A stretch of DNA of 38,536 bases from Thermohalobaculum sp039030915 (GTDB lineage: Bacteria; Pseudomonadota; Alphaproteobacteria; Rhodobacterales; Rhodobacteraceae). Under the pieces are notes generated by a model. That model was given only the letters and a program-made list of their open reading frames with translations, was not told where the DNA came from and searched no databases. The stretch lies in the NCBI GenBank assembly GCA_039030915.1, contig JBCCDG010000029.1, forward strand, positions 1 through 38,536, given 5' to 3'. Of this stretch, positions 8,534-18,357 are shown one piece after another. The position numbers were made by a program, and so were the translations under genes. Each line of letters begins with the position of its first letter. Position 1 is the first letter of the stretch.

Positions 8534-9262
8534 TCAGTCGGATCCGGGCAGTTCCTCGAACGCGTTCCCCTTCGGCCGTTCGTCGCCGAGCGGCTTTCCC
8601 TCCACCACGAAATACGTCATCTCCGCGATGAAGGTCGCGTGATCGCCGATGCGCTCCAGGTTCTTCGCCATGAAGAGAAGCTGCGAGCAGGAACCGATCA
8701 CCCGCGGGTCTTCCATCATGTAGGTAATGAGCTCGCGGAAGAGCGAGTTGTACATCTCGTCGACTTCCACGTCCCGGCGCCAGACGCGCACGGCGAGTTC
8801 CGTGTCGCGTGCGGTATAGGCGTCGAGCACCTCGGTGAAGGCGGCCTGCGTCTGCCGGCCCATGCGCAGGATCGAGCCCTGGATCTTGAGCGGCGGGCCC
8901 TCGTTCAGGACCTGAGCGCGCTTGGCGATGTTCTTGGCGAGATCCCCGATGCGCTCGAGGGTCGAGGCGATCTTGAGCGCGGCCACCACCTGGCGCAGAT
9001 CCTGCGCCACGGGCTGGCGCAGCGCCAGCGTCTGGATCGCCGCCTCCTCGAGCCGCATCTCGAGCTGGTCGAGCCGCTTGTCCGCAGCGATGACCTCGCG
9101 CGCGAGGGTGTTATCGCGCAGGCGCACGGCCTCGAGCGCGTTGCCGAGCTGCTCCTCCGCGATCCCGCCCATCTCCGAGATCCGCGCGGTGATGTCGCGC
9201 AGCTCGAGGTCGAAGGCGGTGACAATATGGGGGGTGCCGTCTTCTTCTACCCGTCTGTTCAT
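8534..9262 (-). CDS. phoU: phosphate signalling protein PhoU
   Basis: PhoU is an all-helical cytosolic protein of two tandem PhoU repeats that links the Pst transporter to PhoR and represses the regulon when phosphate is plentiful. The 242-residue product shows both repeats: the first around KIASTLERIGDLAKNIAKR, the second around LLFMAKNLERIGDHATFIAE. These contain the metal-binding E/DxxxD-type segments. The start at 9262 (MNRRVEEDG, then HIVTAFDLEL) gives the usual length; an ATG at 9322, one base after the pstB stop, would add 20 residues. It is translated directly downstream of pstB and upstream of phoB. Confidence 0.95.
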   Translation of the reverse strand: MNRRVEEDGTPHIVTAFDLELRDITARISEMGGIAEEQLGNALEAVRLRDNTLAREVIAADKRLDQLEMRLEEAAIQTLALRQPVAQDLRQVVAALKIASTLERIGDLAKNIAKRAQVLNEGPPLKIQGSILRMGRQTQAAFTEVLDAYTARDTELAVRVWRRDVEVDEMYNSLFRELITYMMEDPRVIGSCSQLLFMAKNLERIGDHATFIAEMTYFVVEGKPLGDERPKGNAFEELPGSD

Positions 9263-9323
9263 CCTGGCCCCGTCCCCGCGGACGGCTCCCTCAATAGTCG
9301 GTTGCGCATGATTGCGGAGCATT

Positions 9324-10189
<866 letters not shown>

Positions 10190-10190
<1 letters not shown>

Positions 10191-12040
10191 TACCAGCGCC
10201 TCTCGAAGCGTTTGCGGAGAAGAACGGCCAGGGCGTTCATCAGCACGAGGAAGATGAGCAGGATCGAGATGGCCGCTGCGGTCTTGTCGTCGAAGAGCCG
10301 TTCGGAATTGCTGTTCCACTGATAGATCAGCGTGGGAAGGACATTGCCGGGGCTGAGCGGGTCGGACGGCGGCTCCTGGATGAAGGAGTTCATGCCGACG
10401 AGGAGGAGCGGCGCGGTCTCGCCCAGCGCCTGCGCCATGCCGATGATGCTGCCCGTCAGGATCCCGGGCATCGCCAGCGGCAGGACGTGGTGCGTGGTGG
10501 TCTGCAGGCGCGAGGCGCCGAGGCCGAGTGCTGCGTCGCGGATGCTGGGCGGCACGGCGCGGATGGAGGCGCGCCCGGCGATGATGATCGTGGGCAGCGT
10601 CATGAGCGCAAGCACCGCGCCGCCGGCGAGCGGCGAGGAGCGGGGCAGAAAGCCGCCGATCGTGAAATCCTGTCCGAAAAGGCTGACCGGCACGCCGGAG
10701 ACGAAGATGGCGAGGCCGAGGAGCCCGAAGACGATGGAGGGCACGGCGGCGAGGTTGTTGATGTTGACCTCGATGAGGTCGGTCAGCCGGTTCTTGGGCG
10801 CGAATTCCTCGAGGTAGATCGCGGCCATGACGCCGATGGGAAAGGCGAGGACGAAGGTCACCACCATCGTCCAGAAGGAGCCGACCACCGCCCCCCAGAT
10901 CCCAGCAAGCTCGGCGTTGGCGCTGTCAGAACTGGTGAGGATGCGCGTGTTGAAGCGGCTCTCGATAAGGCCCTGGTCCTCGAAATGCTCCATCCAGACG
11001 ACCTGACGATCGGTCTGCAGGCGCGTGGCCTCCGGGCGCTCCATGACGAAAGCCTGCCAGTCTCCCTCGGGGACTTCGACCGCGCCTTCGCCCCCGGCGA
11101 TGGGCAGGTAGACGAGGCCGCGGGCTTCGCCGCGCTCGACCTCCGTCAGCTTGAGCCAGCCGTCGCTGACCTTCATGAGGAGGGACGGATCGCTTTCGGC
11201 GAGGATGTAGCGCACGCCGCCGTCGGTCACGGTGGCGAGGCGTTCGAGCTCCTCGGCCTCGGCCGCCGCCCGGTCCCGTGCGGCGCGGAAGCCGTCGAGG
11301 CGCGCAGTGATCCGGTCGCGGTCTTCCTCCGTCTCGGCATTCGCGAGACGCTCCCCCATCACGTCGACGGCGTTCTGCTGGCGGGCCTCCTCGGCGCGGG
11401 CGCGCTCGGCATCGTCGGCGCGCTGGGCGCGGATCGCTTCGAAGAAGCCGTCGATATCGGCGGGATCGAAGGTGGCCGTTATGAAGCCGTCCTCATCGGG
11501 TGCAGAGACCGCGAGGGTGCCCGCGCTCTCGATCTCCTCGGGCCGTCCGACGATGCCCTTGAGATAGAGCTGCATGTTGTCGTCGAGGAGCGCGTCGAAG
11601 GCGATGGTCTGGCCGATGAGCGTGCTGTCCGCCTTGATCCGGTCGCCGAGGAAGAAGCCCGCATCGCCGGAGACGAGGCCGGTCATCTGCCGGCTCTCCC
11701 GCCGACCGATCTCGCCGGGGATTGCCTCGCGCAGCGCGTCCTGAACCACGCCGCGGAGGTTGGCGCGCATGCGTGGGTTCTCGTCGGCCAGCCGCTCGCG
11801 ATCCCGGTCCGAAATCTCGATTGTGGCCTCGAGCGTGAGGTAGTTCTCATAGACCACCGCGGCTGTCTTGCCGACGATGGTGCTGAGGAGGAGGAGGAGT
11901 GCCGCCGCCGCGATGGCGATGGCCGCGATACCGTAGGCCTTGAGCCGGACCTCCGCGCGATGGCGCGCGCGCAGGCGGCGCCTGTTCGCATCGCCCGTAT
12001 GCTTGCCGGAGAGCTCGGTGAAATCGACGGTGGTGCTCAT
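10190..12040 (-). CDS. pstA: phosphate ABC permease PstA with enlarged periplasmic domain
   Basis: Inner-membrane permease subunit of the phosphate importer. The 616 residues are about twice the E. coli length. After a basic N-terminus, TM1 spans about 37-58. A long predicted periplasmic part (about 62-380) follows. It contains the region called DUF3333 in alphaproteobacterial PstA plus a highly charged helical stretch (about 199-270, runs such as RARAEEARQQN) that looks like a coiled coil. The conventional PstA membrane domain (about 381-610) follows, with the ATPase-coupling EAA-type loop around 490-513 (RDAALGLGASRLQT) and GETAPLL near 540. Start 12040 has GAGGGG upstream and follows the pstC stop closely. 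The permease identity is secure; the size of the insert is the odd point. Confidence 0.93.
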
Positions 12041-12053
12041 GCGCCCGGGCCCC

Positions 12054-13430
12054 TCAGTCGTACATTTCACGGTAGCGGCGCACCACGCGGAGCGCGACCA
12101 CGTTGAGCGCCAGCGTCACGCAGAAGAGCGTGAAGCCGAGGGTGAAGGCGGGGGCGGCGGCCGTGTCGGCCTCCGTATCGCCGGTGATCAGCATGACGAT
12201 CTGCACCGTGACGGTGGTGACGGCGTCGAGAGGGTTGAGCGTCATGTTGGCGCCCTGACCCGCGGCCATGACCACGATCATCGTCTCCCCGATGGCCCGC
12301 GACGTGCCGAGCAGGATGGCGGAGACAATGCCGGGGAGCGCCGCGGGCAGGATCACCCTCCGGATCGTCTCGGCCTTCGTCGCGCCGAGACCGTAGGAGC
12401 CGTCCCGCAGGCTCTGCGGCACGGCATTGATCACGTCGTCCGAGAGCGACGAGATGAAGGGGATGATCATGATGCCCATGACGACCCCGGCGGCGAGCGC
12501 GCTTTCCGACGCGATGGAGAGCCCGATCATCTGCCCGAAATCGCGCAACGCCGGCGCCACGGTGATGGCGGCAAAGAAGCCGTAGACCACGGTGGGGACG
12601 CCCGCCAGCATCTCGAGAAGCGGCTTGGCCCAGGAACGCGTCCTCTTGGACGCGAAATCCGAGAGATAGATGGCGGCGAAGAGGCCCACGGGCACGGCGA
12701 CGAGCATCGCGATGATGGTGATCATCAGCGTGCCGACAAAGAGCGGCACCGCACCGACCTTGGAGGCGTCGAGGCTCCCCTCCTGCACGCCCGAGAGCGG
12801 GGACCAGGTGGTGCCGAAGAGGAAGGCGTCGACCTGCCAGCCGATGCGCTGGAAGAAGACGATGGTCTCGCCGATCAGGCTGAGCACGATCCCGATGGTC
12901 GTCAGGATCGCAATGCCGGCCGCGACCCAGAGGATCGTGCGCACCACCCGTTCGGCCCGGTTCCGGGCGCGGAAGGGGCCGCCGACCTGGGTGAAGACCA
13001 GATAGAACGTGCCTGCGGCGGCCCCGAGGCTGACGAGGGCGACTGCGAGAATGCGCAGGAAGTTGGCCTCCGCATAGCTCTCGGCGATGGTCTCTCGCAG
13101 GTCGCCCGTGGTCGAAGCGAGCCCGCCGCTGGCGATCTTGACCGCATCGGAGAAGACGAGCGCCTGCGCGATGGGCTCGAGATCGGGTGCGAGATCCGCG
13201 ATCTGGCCTGCGATGCTGGCGTTGAGGATGGATGTGGCGATGAGATTGGCGACGACGAAGGCGCCGAAACCCGCGATCGCCGTCCACAGGAGCGCGTAGA
13301 GCCCATGGTAGACGGGGCGCGAATGCAGCGTCGACAGCCTGCCCTCGACCGAAGCCACCGCCCGCTGACGGCAGACGGCGAAAGCCGCACAGGAGAGCAG
13401 CGCGATCGCGAGAAGAACGTAAGACAGCAT
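12054..13430 (-). CDS. pstC: phosphate ABC permease PstC
   Basis: Second permease of the Pst importer, 458 residues. The C-terminal half is the canonical domain, with the LEMLAGVPTVVYGFF segment and the coupling loop QSLRDGSYGLGATKAETIRRV, then GTSRAIGETM. The N-terminal part (about 1-190) adds further hydrophobic helices and a periplasmic stretch, as in the long PstC form of alphaproteobacteria. The ATG at 13430 has GGAGGTG seven bases upstream and is clearly better than the longer in-frame alternative. It lies between pstS and pstA, with 13 bases between the pstC stop and the pstA start. Confidence 0.95.
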   Translation of the reverse strand: MLSYVLLAIALLSCAAFAVCRQRAVASVEGRLSTLHSRPVYHGLYALLWTAIAGFGAFVVANLIATSILNASIAGQIADLAPDLEPIAQALVFSDAVKIASGGLASTTGDLRETIAESYAEANFLRILAVALVSLGAAAGTFYLVFTQVGGPFRARNRAERVVRTILWVAAGIAILTTIGIVLSLIGETIVFFQRIGWQVDAFLFGTTWSPLSGVQEGSLDASKVGAVPLFVGTLMITIIAMLVAVPVGLFAAIYLSDFASKRTRSWAKPLLEMLAGVPTVVYGFFAAITVAPALRDFGQMIGLSIASESALAAGVVMGIMIIPFISSLSDDVINAVPQSLRDGSYGLGATKAETIRRVILPAALPGIVSAILLGTSRAIGETMIVVMAAGQGANMTLNPLDAVTTVTVQIVMLITGDTEADTAAAPAFTLGFTLFCVTLALNVVALRVVRRYREMYD

Positions 13431-13568
13431 CGACACCTCCGGCGCGACCGGGGCACCACCCGCCCCCGGCGCCGGCATCGCCCGGGATCAGGCCCCGGCG
13501 GCCGGCAGTCGCATCAGCGCGAAAGAAGGAGCGGGAGCCGCAGCCCCCGCCCCGATCCCAAAACCAGG

Positions 13569-13584
13569 TCCTGTCCGGTCAGGA
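13569..13584 (-). terminator. small stem-loop at the pstS stop, possible attenuator
   Basis: On the minus strand TCCTG-ACCGGA-CAGGA forms a 5-bp stem starting at the pstS stop codon, followed within a few bases by TTTT. A leaky stop here would give more binding protein than permease, a common pattern behind ABC binding-protein genes. The stem is short, so this is tentative. Confidence 0.35.
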
Positions 13585-14583
13585 GGACTTGCCCTCGAGC
13601 GTGGCCTTGGTGAGCTTCTGCTGGCCCATCGCCTGCTCGGCGTTGTCGCCATGCGCGTCGCCATCGAGCGGGATGAGGCCGCGCTCCACGAGGTAGCCGC
13701 CGGGCGCCGAGGCGTCCTCGGACACGAACTCGGCCACGTACTCCATGATGCCGGGCACAACGCCGACATGGGCGTTCTTCACGTAGAAATACATCGTGCG
13801 CGACAGCGAGTAGTCGCCCGTCAGGATATTGTCGAAGGTCGGCTCGACGCCGCTCACGGTCGCGCCCTTGAGCGAGCCGGCATTCTCCTCGAGGAAGCTG
13901 TAGCCGAAGACGCCGAGGGCGTTCTTGTTGGCCTGGAGCTTCTGGACGATGAGGTTGTCGTTCTCGCCGGCGTCCACATAGGCGCCGTCGTCACGCATCT
14001 CGATGTTGTCGCAAACCTCGTCGGACGCGCCGGCCTCCGCGCAGCCTTCCTCAAGCGCGAGCTCCTCGAAGGCGTCACGGGTGCCAGAGGACGGCGGCGG
14101 GCCGAGAACCTCGATGGCGATGGCCGGCAGCGACGGGTCGACGTCGGACCACATCTCCGGCTCGCCCTGACCCTTGACGAGGGCCTTGAAGAGATGCTCG
14201 CGGGTCAGCGCGAAATCGGGGCCGGACTTGTCGTTGGCGACCACGATGCCGTCATAGCCCACGAAGACCTCGGTGACATCGGTCACGCCATTGGCCTGGC
14301 AGGTGTCGAACTCGCTGGTCTTCATGCGGCGCGAGGCGTTGGTGATGTCCGGATGCTCGGTGCCCACGCCGGCGCAGAAGAGCTTGAGCCCGCCGCCCGA
14401 CCCGGTCGACTCGACGACCGGCGTGGCGAAGCCGGAGGCCTTGCCGAAGCTCTCGGCCACGGCCGTCGCGAAAGGGAAGACGGTGGACGAGCCGACGATG
14501 CGGATCTGGTCGCGGGCGGCAGCGGTGCCGGCCATGCCGACGACGGCGATGGCGGCGGCGGCACCAATGGTGAGCTTGTTCAC
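13579..14583 (-). CDS. pstS: periplasmic phosphate-binding protein PstS
   Basis: High-affinity phosphate-binding protein delivering phosphate to PstCA. The 334-residue precursor starts with GTG at 14583 (ribosome site GGAGAG). It has a signal peptide (VNKLTIGAAAAIAVVG..., cleavage near AAA/RD at about 23). The mature start IRIVGSSTVFPFATAVAE is the family hallmark, followed by the STGSGGG phosphate-contact loop and SSGTRDAFEEL. Earlier in-frame ATGs exist but would bury the signal peptide. It is the first transport gene after phoR, and a Pho-box-like site sits about 100 bases upstream. Confidence 0.95.
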   Translation of the reverse strand: MNKLTIGAAAAIAVVGMAGTAAARDQIRIVGSSTVFPFATAVAESFGKASGFATPVVESTGSGGGLKLFCAGVGTEHPDITNASRRMKTSEFDTCQANGVTDVTEVFVGYDGIVVANDKSGPDFALTREHLFKALVKGQGEPEMWSDVDPSLPAIAIEVLGPPPSSGTRDAFEELALEEGCAEAGASDEVCDNIEMRDDGAYVDAGENDNLIVQKLQANKNALGVFGYSFLEENAGSLKGATVSGVEPTFDNILTGDYSLSRTMYFYVKNAHVGVVPGIMEYVAEFVSEDASAPGGYLVERGLIPLDGDAHGDNAEQAMGQQKLTKATLEGKSS

Positions 14584-14683
14584 TGGGATCTCTCCAATCG
14601 CTTGGATTCTCATGGCCGACGCCGTACTGGCGGCTGCCGACACACCCTGCATGTGTGCGTCGCCGGCTCCCTACCTTCCATTC

Positions 14684-14701
14684 GCTACAGTTTCGTGACG
14701 T
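14684..14701 (-). promoter_or_regulatory. putative Pho box before pstS
   Basis: On the minus strand ACGTCAC-GAAA-CTGTAGC matches the two 7-base half-sites separated by 4 bases (consensus CTGTCAT-N4-CTGTCAT) at 9 of 14 positions. It lies about 100 bases before the pstS start. The location before pstS in a PhoB-encoding cluster makes PhoB binding likely. The call rests on motif and context only. Confidence 0.45.
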
Positions 14702-14828
14702 TTCTCCGACACCGCAGTGTCACGCTAGCCACGAAAGCGTCCGCGCCGTGCAAGCCTTGAGCCGCGCGCGCGGCGCGAGGCACTGATTTTGCGGGGAAAT
14801 GCCGGGATACCGCCGCCGGGCGGCCCCT

Positions 14829-16166
14829 TCAGGCCGTGTGTCGCAGGGGCGCGTCGTCCGGAGCCTTTTCACGCTGCGGGGGCAGGATCGGCAGCCAGAC
14901 GGTGAAGCGGGCGCCCTCGCCCGGCGCGCTGTCGACCTCGAGATGGCCGCGGTGACGGTTCAGGATGTGCTTCACGATGGCGAGGCCGAGACCGGTGCCG
15001 CCCCGTTCGCGCGAGCGGCTGACGCTGACGCGGTAGAAGCGCTCGGTCAGCCGGGGCAGATGCTCGCGCGCGATGCCGGGGCCGTCATCCTCCACCGTGA
15101 TGCCGCACATCTGCGCCCGATCGGCCGAACCCAGGCGCCAGTGGAGCGCGACCGTCCCGCCGTCGCGCCCGTATTTGAGCGCGTTCTCGATGAGGTTGAC
15201 GAAGACCTGAACCAGCTCCTCCCGCGCGCCGGCGACCTGGACCTCGCCGGTGTTCTCCGCAAGGCCGAGGGCGTCGGGCATCAGGATGCGGGCGCCGCTG
15301 CTCTCGGCCAGCGGGCGGAGCGTCTCGACCACCTCCCCCACGATGCGGCGGAGCGGCTGAGGCTCGGACGGGTGCTGGCGCTCGTTGAGCTCGATGCGGT
15401 TGAGGCTGAGGAGGTCCTCGACGAGATGGCGCATGCGCTCGGTCTGCGCCGCCATCATGGGCAAGAAGCGCTCCTGCGCCGCCGGATCGTCCCGCGCATG
15501 GCCGAGCAGCGTCTCGATGAAACCGGAGAGCGCGGCGAGCGGCGTCTTGAGCTCGTGGCTCGCATTGGCGACGAAATCGCGGTGCAGCTCCTCCGCGCGG
15601 CGGGCCTGCGTGCGGTCCTCGATGGCGACGAGCACGGCGGGGCGCTTCTTGCCGCCGCGCAGCCGCGCCTCCTCCCCGACCGGCACGACATGGCAGTAGA
15701 GGCTGAGGGCCTTGGCGCGGCGGAGCGCGACCTCGACCTCCAGCGGCTCGCGCCTGGCGATCACTTCCTCGATGGTCTCGAGGAGCCGCGGTGCGCGTAG
15801 CGCCTCGACCGGCAGACCGCTATCCGCACCGGGGCCGAAGAGGGCGCGGGCGGCGGGGTTCATGAAGAGCACGGGTCCCTCGGGCGCGATGAGGACGATG
15901 CCGAGCGGCAGACGCTCGAGCAGCACGCGGCCGACGCCGGGCGGCAGATCGGACGGGGGACGTTTCGGCGCGATCGCCGGCTCGGGCAGGCGCAGGCGCG
16001 CACCGCTCGGCTCCTCCCTGTCCTGGAGGAGCGCGCCCCCCACCGCGCCGACGCCGGCCGCGGCGGCCGCGACCAGCGGATCGTCGCCGAGCTGGAACGC
16101 CGTGAAGGCGGCCGCGGCGGCACAGCCCCCCGGGGCGAGCAGGTTCCAGGCGATCCTCTTCCACAT
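14829..16166 (-). CDS. phoR: phosphate regulon sensor histidine kinase PhoR
   Basis: Membrane-associated sensor kinase that phosphorylates PhoB; its activity is set by PhoU and the Pst transporter. In the 445-residue form an N-terminal hydrophobic pair of segments (about 5-50) has almost no periplasmic loop. A PAS-like domain follows (about 80-185, GIVLIAPEGPVLFMNPAARALFG), then the dimerisation helix with phosphoacceptor His204 in ANASHELKTPL, and a catalytic ATPase domain with NLIENALKYG, DDGPGI and GGTGLGLAIVK. The start at 16166 (MWKRIAWNLL) is preferred because it begins at the membrane segment; longer in-frame starts exist. It heads the pst-pho series, with about 245 bases before pstS. 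Confidence 0.93.
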   Translation of the reverse strand: MWKRIAWNLLAPGGCAAAAAFTAFQLGDDPLVAAAAAGVGAVGGALLQDREEPSGARLRLPEPAIAPKRPPSDLPPGVGRVLLERLPLGIVLIAPEGPVLFMNPAARALFGPGADSGLPVEALRAPRLLETIEEVIARREPLEVEVALRRAKALSLYCHVVPVGEEARLRGGKKRPAVLVAIEDRTQARRAEELHRDFVANASHELKTPLAALSGFIETLLGHARDDPAAQERFLPMMAAQTERMRHLVEDLLSLNRIELNERQHPSEPQPLRRIVGEVVETLRPLAESSGARILMPDALGLAENTGEVQVAGAREELVQVFVNLIENALKYGRDGGTVALHWRLGSADRAQMCGITVEDDGPGIAREHLPRLTERFYRVSVSRSRERGGTGLGLAIVKHILNRHRGHLEVDSAPGEGARFTVWLPILPPQREKAPDDAPLRHTA

Positions 16167-16291
16167 GACGCACGGTCTCCGCGCTGCCCGGCCCATGCGA
16201 CCTCGCGCCATCATCGCGCCGGCGGGGCTCGCTGGAAACCCCGTCAACGAAGGGTCATATAGAGGCATGCCGAGGGGGTCGGAGGCGTCGC

Positions 16292-16789
16292 ATGATCAGG
16301 TTCGCATTGCGTTGCAGCAAGGGCCACGCGTTCGACGCGTGGTTCGCGAGCAACGCGACCTTCGACGACCTGAGAAAAGCGGGCGCGCTGGCCTGTGCGG
16401 AATGCGGCGATCCGACAGTCGAGAAGGCGCTGATGGCCCCTGCGGTTCGGACGGCGGAGACGGCGAAGGCGACGGCCAAGCCCGGCGGCGGCGCCGGGGC
16501 TGCTGTGGCGCCGGCGGGCCCCGCCCAGACGCCCCCGGCCGAGGCACCGCCCAGCCTGACGACCCCGGCGTCGCCCCAGGAGGCGATGCGCGCAGCCCTT
16601 CGGGCGAAGATCGAGGCGGTCAGCGACAATGTGGGCCGGGACTTCGCCGCCGAGGCGCGGCGCATCCATGCCGGCGAGGCACCGGAGCGGCCGATCCTGG
16701 GTGAGGCGAGCCAGGCGGAGGCGAAGGCGCTGATCGAGGACGACATCCCCGTGATGCCGCTGCCCTGGATGTCGAAACGCAACGCCTGA
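16292..16789 (+). CDS. DUF1178 family protein
   Basis: A 165-residue soluble protein. The N-terminal 45 residues, MIRFALRCSKGHAFDAWF...LACAECG, have a Cys/His arrangement resembling a small zinc ribbon. A Pro/Ala-rich linker and a helical C-terminal domain ending in IPVMPLPW follow. This matches the DUF1178 family, widespread in alphaproteobacteria and without an established function. The gene is divergent from phoR and precedes lysC, from which it is separated by about 130 bases. Confidence 0.9.
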   Translation: MIRFALRCSKGHAFDAWFASNATFDDLRKAGALACAECGDPTVEKALMAPAVRTAETAKATAKPGGGAGAAVAPAGPAQTPPAEAPPSLTTPASPQEAMRAALRAKIEAVSDNVGRDFAAEARRIHAGEAPERPILGEASQAEAKALIEDDIPVMPLPWMSKRNA

Positions 16790-16921
16790 CAGCCCCCGAC
16801 CGGCATGTGGGGAGCGGCCGCGCCGCTTGTCGCGGGGTCGCCGCGGGGCTATACGACGCGCGCCCGCGAACCCCAACCCCGACCTCCCCTGACCAACGCC
16901 GCTGCGCGCGAGAGCCACGCC

Positions 16922-18208
16922 ATGAACGCTCCTGCCGAAACCGCCATCGAAACCGGTCGCCCGCCGCGGCTGGTGATGAAGTTCGGCGGCACGTCGGTGG
17001 CGGATCTCGAGCGTATCCGCGCCGCCGCGCGCCGCGTGGCCGCCGAGGTGGAGCGAGGCTATGACGTCGCTGTCGTCGTCTCGGCGATGTCGGGCGAGAC
17101 CAACAAGCTGGTCGGCTATGTGGGCGGGGCGGCGAGCGAGCCGGGCGCGAACAATCCGGGGCTCTACGATGCGCGCGAGTACGATGCAGTGGTTGCCTCG
17201 GGCGAGCAGGTCACGTCCGGGCTGATGGCGCTGACCCTCCAGTCGCTCGGCGTTGCCGCGCGCTCCTGGCAGGGCTGGCAGATCCCGATCCGCACTTCGG
17301 CCGCCCATGGCGCGGCGCGCATCGAGGCGATCGAGACGGAGAACCTCGACCGCAAGTTCGAGGAGGGCCTGCATGCCGTCGTCTCGGGCTTTCAGGGCCT
17401 GGGGCCGGACGGGCGGATCGCGACGCTGGGACGCGGCGGCTCCGATACCTCCGCCGTCGCGCTGGCCGCGGCGCTGGGGGCGGAACGCTGCGACATCTAC
17501 ACGGATGTGGACGGCGTCTACACGACAGACCCGCGCATCGAGCGGCGCGCCCGCAAGCTCGACCGGATCGGCTATGAAGAGATGCTGGAGCTCGCCTCGC
17601 TGGGGGCCAAGGTGCTCCAGACCCGGTCGGTTGAGCTGGCCATGCGATACAATGTGCGGCTGATGGTGCGCTCATCGTTTACCGACGCGCCTGGCACGCT
17701 GGTGTGCCGCGAGGAGGAACTGGTGGAACAGAACGTCGTATCCGGCGTCGCCTATAGCCGCGACGAAGCGAAGCTCACGCTGGTGAAGGTGCCCGACCGG
17801 CCGGGCATCGCCGCCTCGATTTTTGGGCCGCTGTCGGATGCGGGCGTGAATGTCGACATGATCGTGCAGAATATCGGCGCGGATGGCATGACCGACATGA
17901 CGTTCTCCACCAGCCTCGGCGACGTGGCGCGGGCGCGTGCGGCACTGGACGCCGCGCATGACAGCATTCGCGCGCAGGATCTGATCGTGGACGAGACGGT
18001 GGCCAAGGTATCGGTCGTCGGCATCGGCATGCGCAGCCATGCAGGCGTCGCGCAGCGCATGTTCAAGGCGCTCGCGGACGAGGGCGTTAACATCAAGGTA
18101 ATCACAACTTCCGAGATCAAGGTGTCGGTGCTGATCGACCGGAAGTACATGGAGCTTGCGGTCCAGGCGCTGCACGAGGTTTTCGGACTGGCAGCTCGGC
18201 AGAGCTGA
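16922..18208 (+). CDS. lysC: aspartate kinase
   Basis: Catalyses the first step of the aspartate pathway (Asp + ATP to aspartyl phosphate), feeding lysine, threonine, methionine and diaminopimelate. In the 428-residue protein the kinase signature KFGGTSVAD is near residue 20. GRGGSDTSAVALA and TDVDGVYTTDPR follow in the catalytic domain. Two C-terminal ACT domains (LVKVPDRPGIAASIFGPL and VSVVGIGMRSHAGVAQRMF) provide allosteric control by lysine and threonine in relatives. The ATG at 16922 gives a short N-terminal extension over the usual start. It lies upstream of ptsP, a pairing common in Rhodobacterales. Confidence 0.96.
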   Translation: MNAPAETAIETGRPPRLVMKFGGTSVADLERIRAAARRVAAEVERGYDVAVVVSAMSGETNKLVGYVGGAASEPGANNPGLYDAREYDAVVASGEQVTSGLMALTLQSLGVAARSWQGWQIPIRTSAAHGAARIEAIETENLDRKFEEGLHAVVSGFQGLGPDGRIATLGRGGSDTSAVALAAALGAERCDIYTDVDGVYTTDPRIERRARKLDRIGYEEMLELASLGAKVLQTRSVELAMRYNVRLMVRSSFTDAPGTLVCREEELVEQNVVSGVAYSRDEAKLTLVKVPDRPGIAASIFGPLSDAGVNVDMIVQNIGADGMTDMTFSTSLGDVARARAALDAAHDSIRAQDLIVDETVAKVSVVGIGMRSHAGVAQRMFKALADEGVNIKVITTSEIKVSVLIDRKYMELAVQALHEVFGLAARQS

Positions 18209-18357
18209 GGCCATGCCCGGCCCCGGGCGGCGACACCGGACCGAGCGTCACCGTTTCCCGCGGTTTCGGGAAGGATCGCGGCCTGCTGGCACGGTGCCTG
18301 CAGGCAAGCGACGGACAAGATGCCACTTCGGTGGATCGACGGAGGACCAGGCGCCCC

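Noticed and set aside
16241..16258. CCGTCAA-CGAA-GGGTCAT as a second Pho box
   Set aside because: Four mismatches to the consensus and an orientation toward the DUF1178 gene, not phoR. Too weak to list as a feature.
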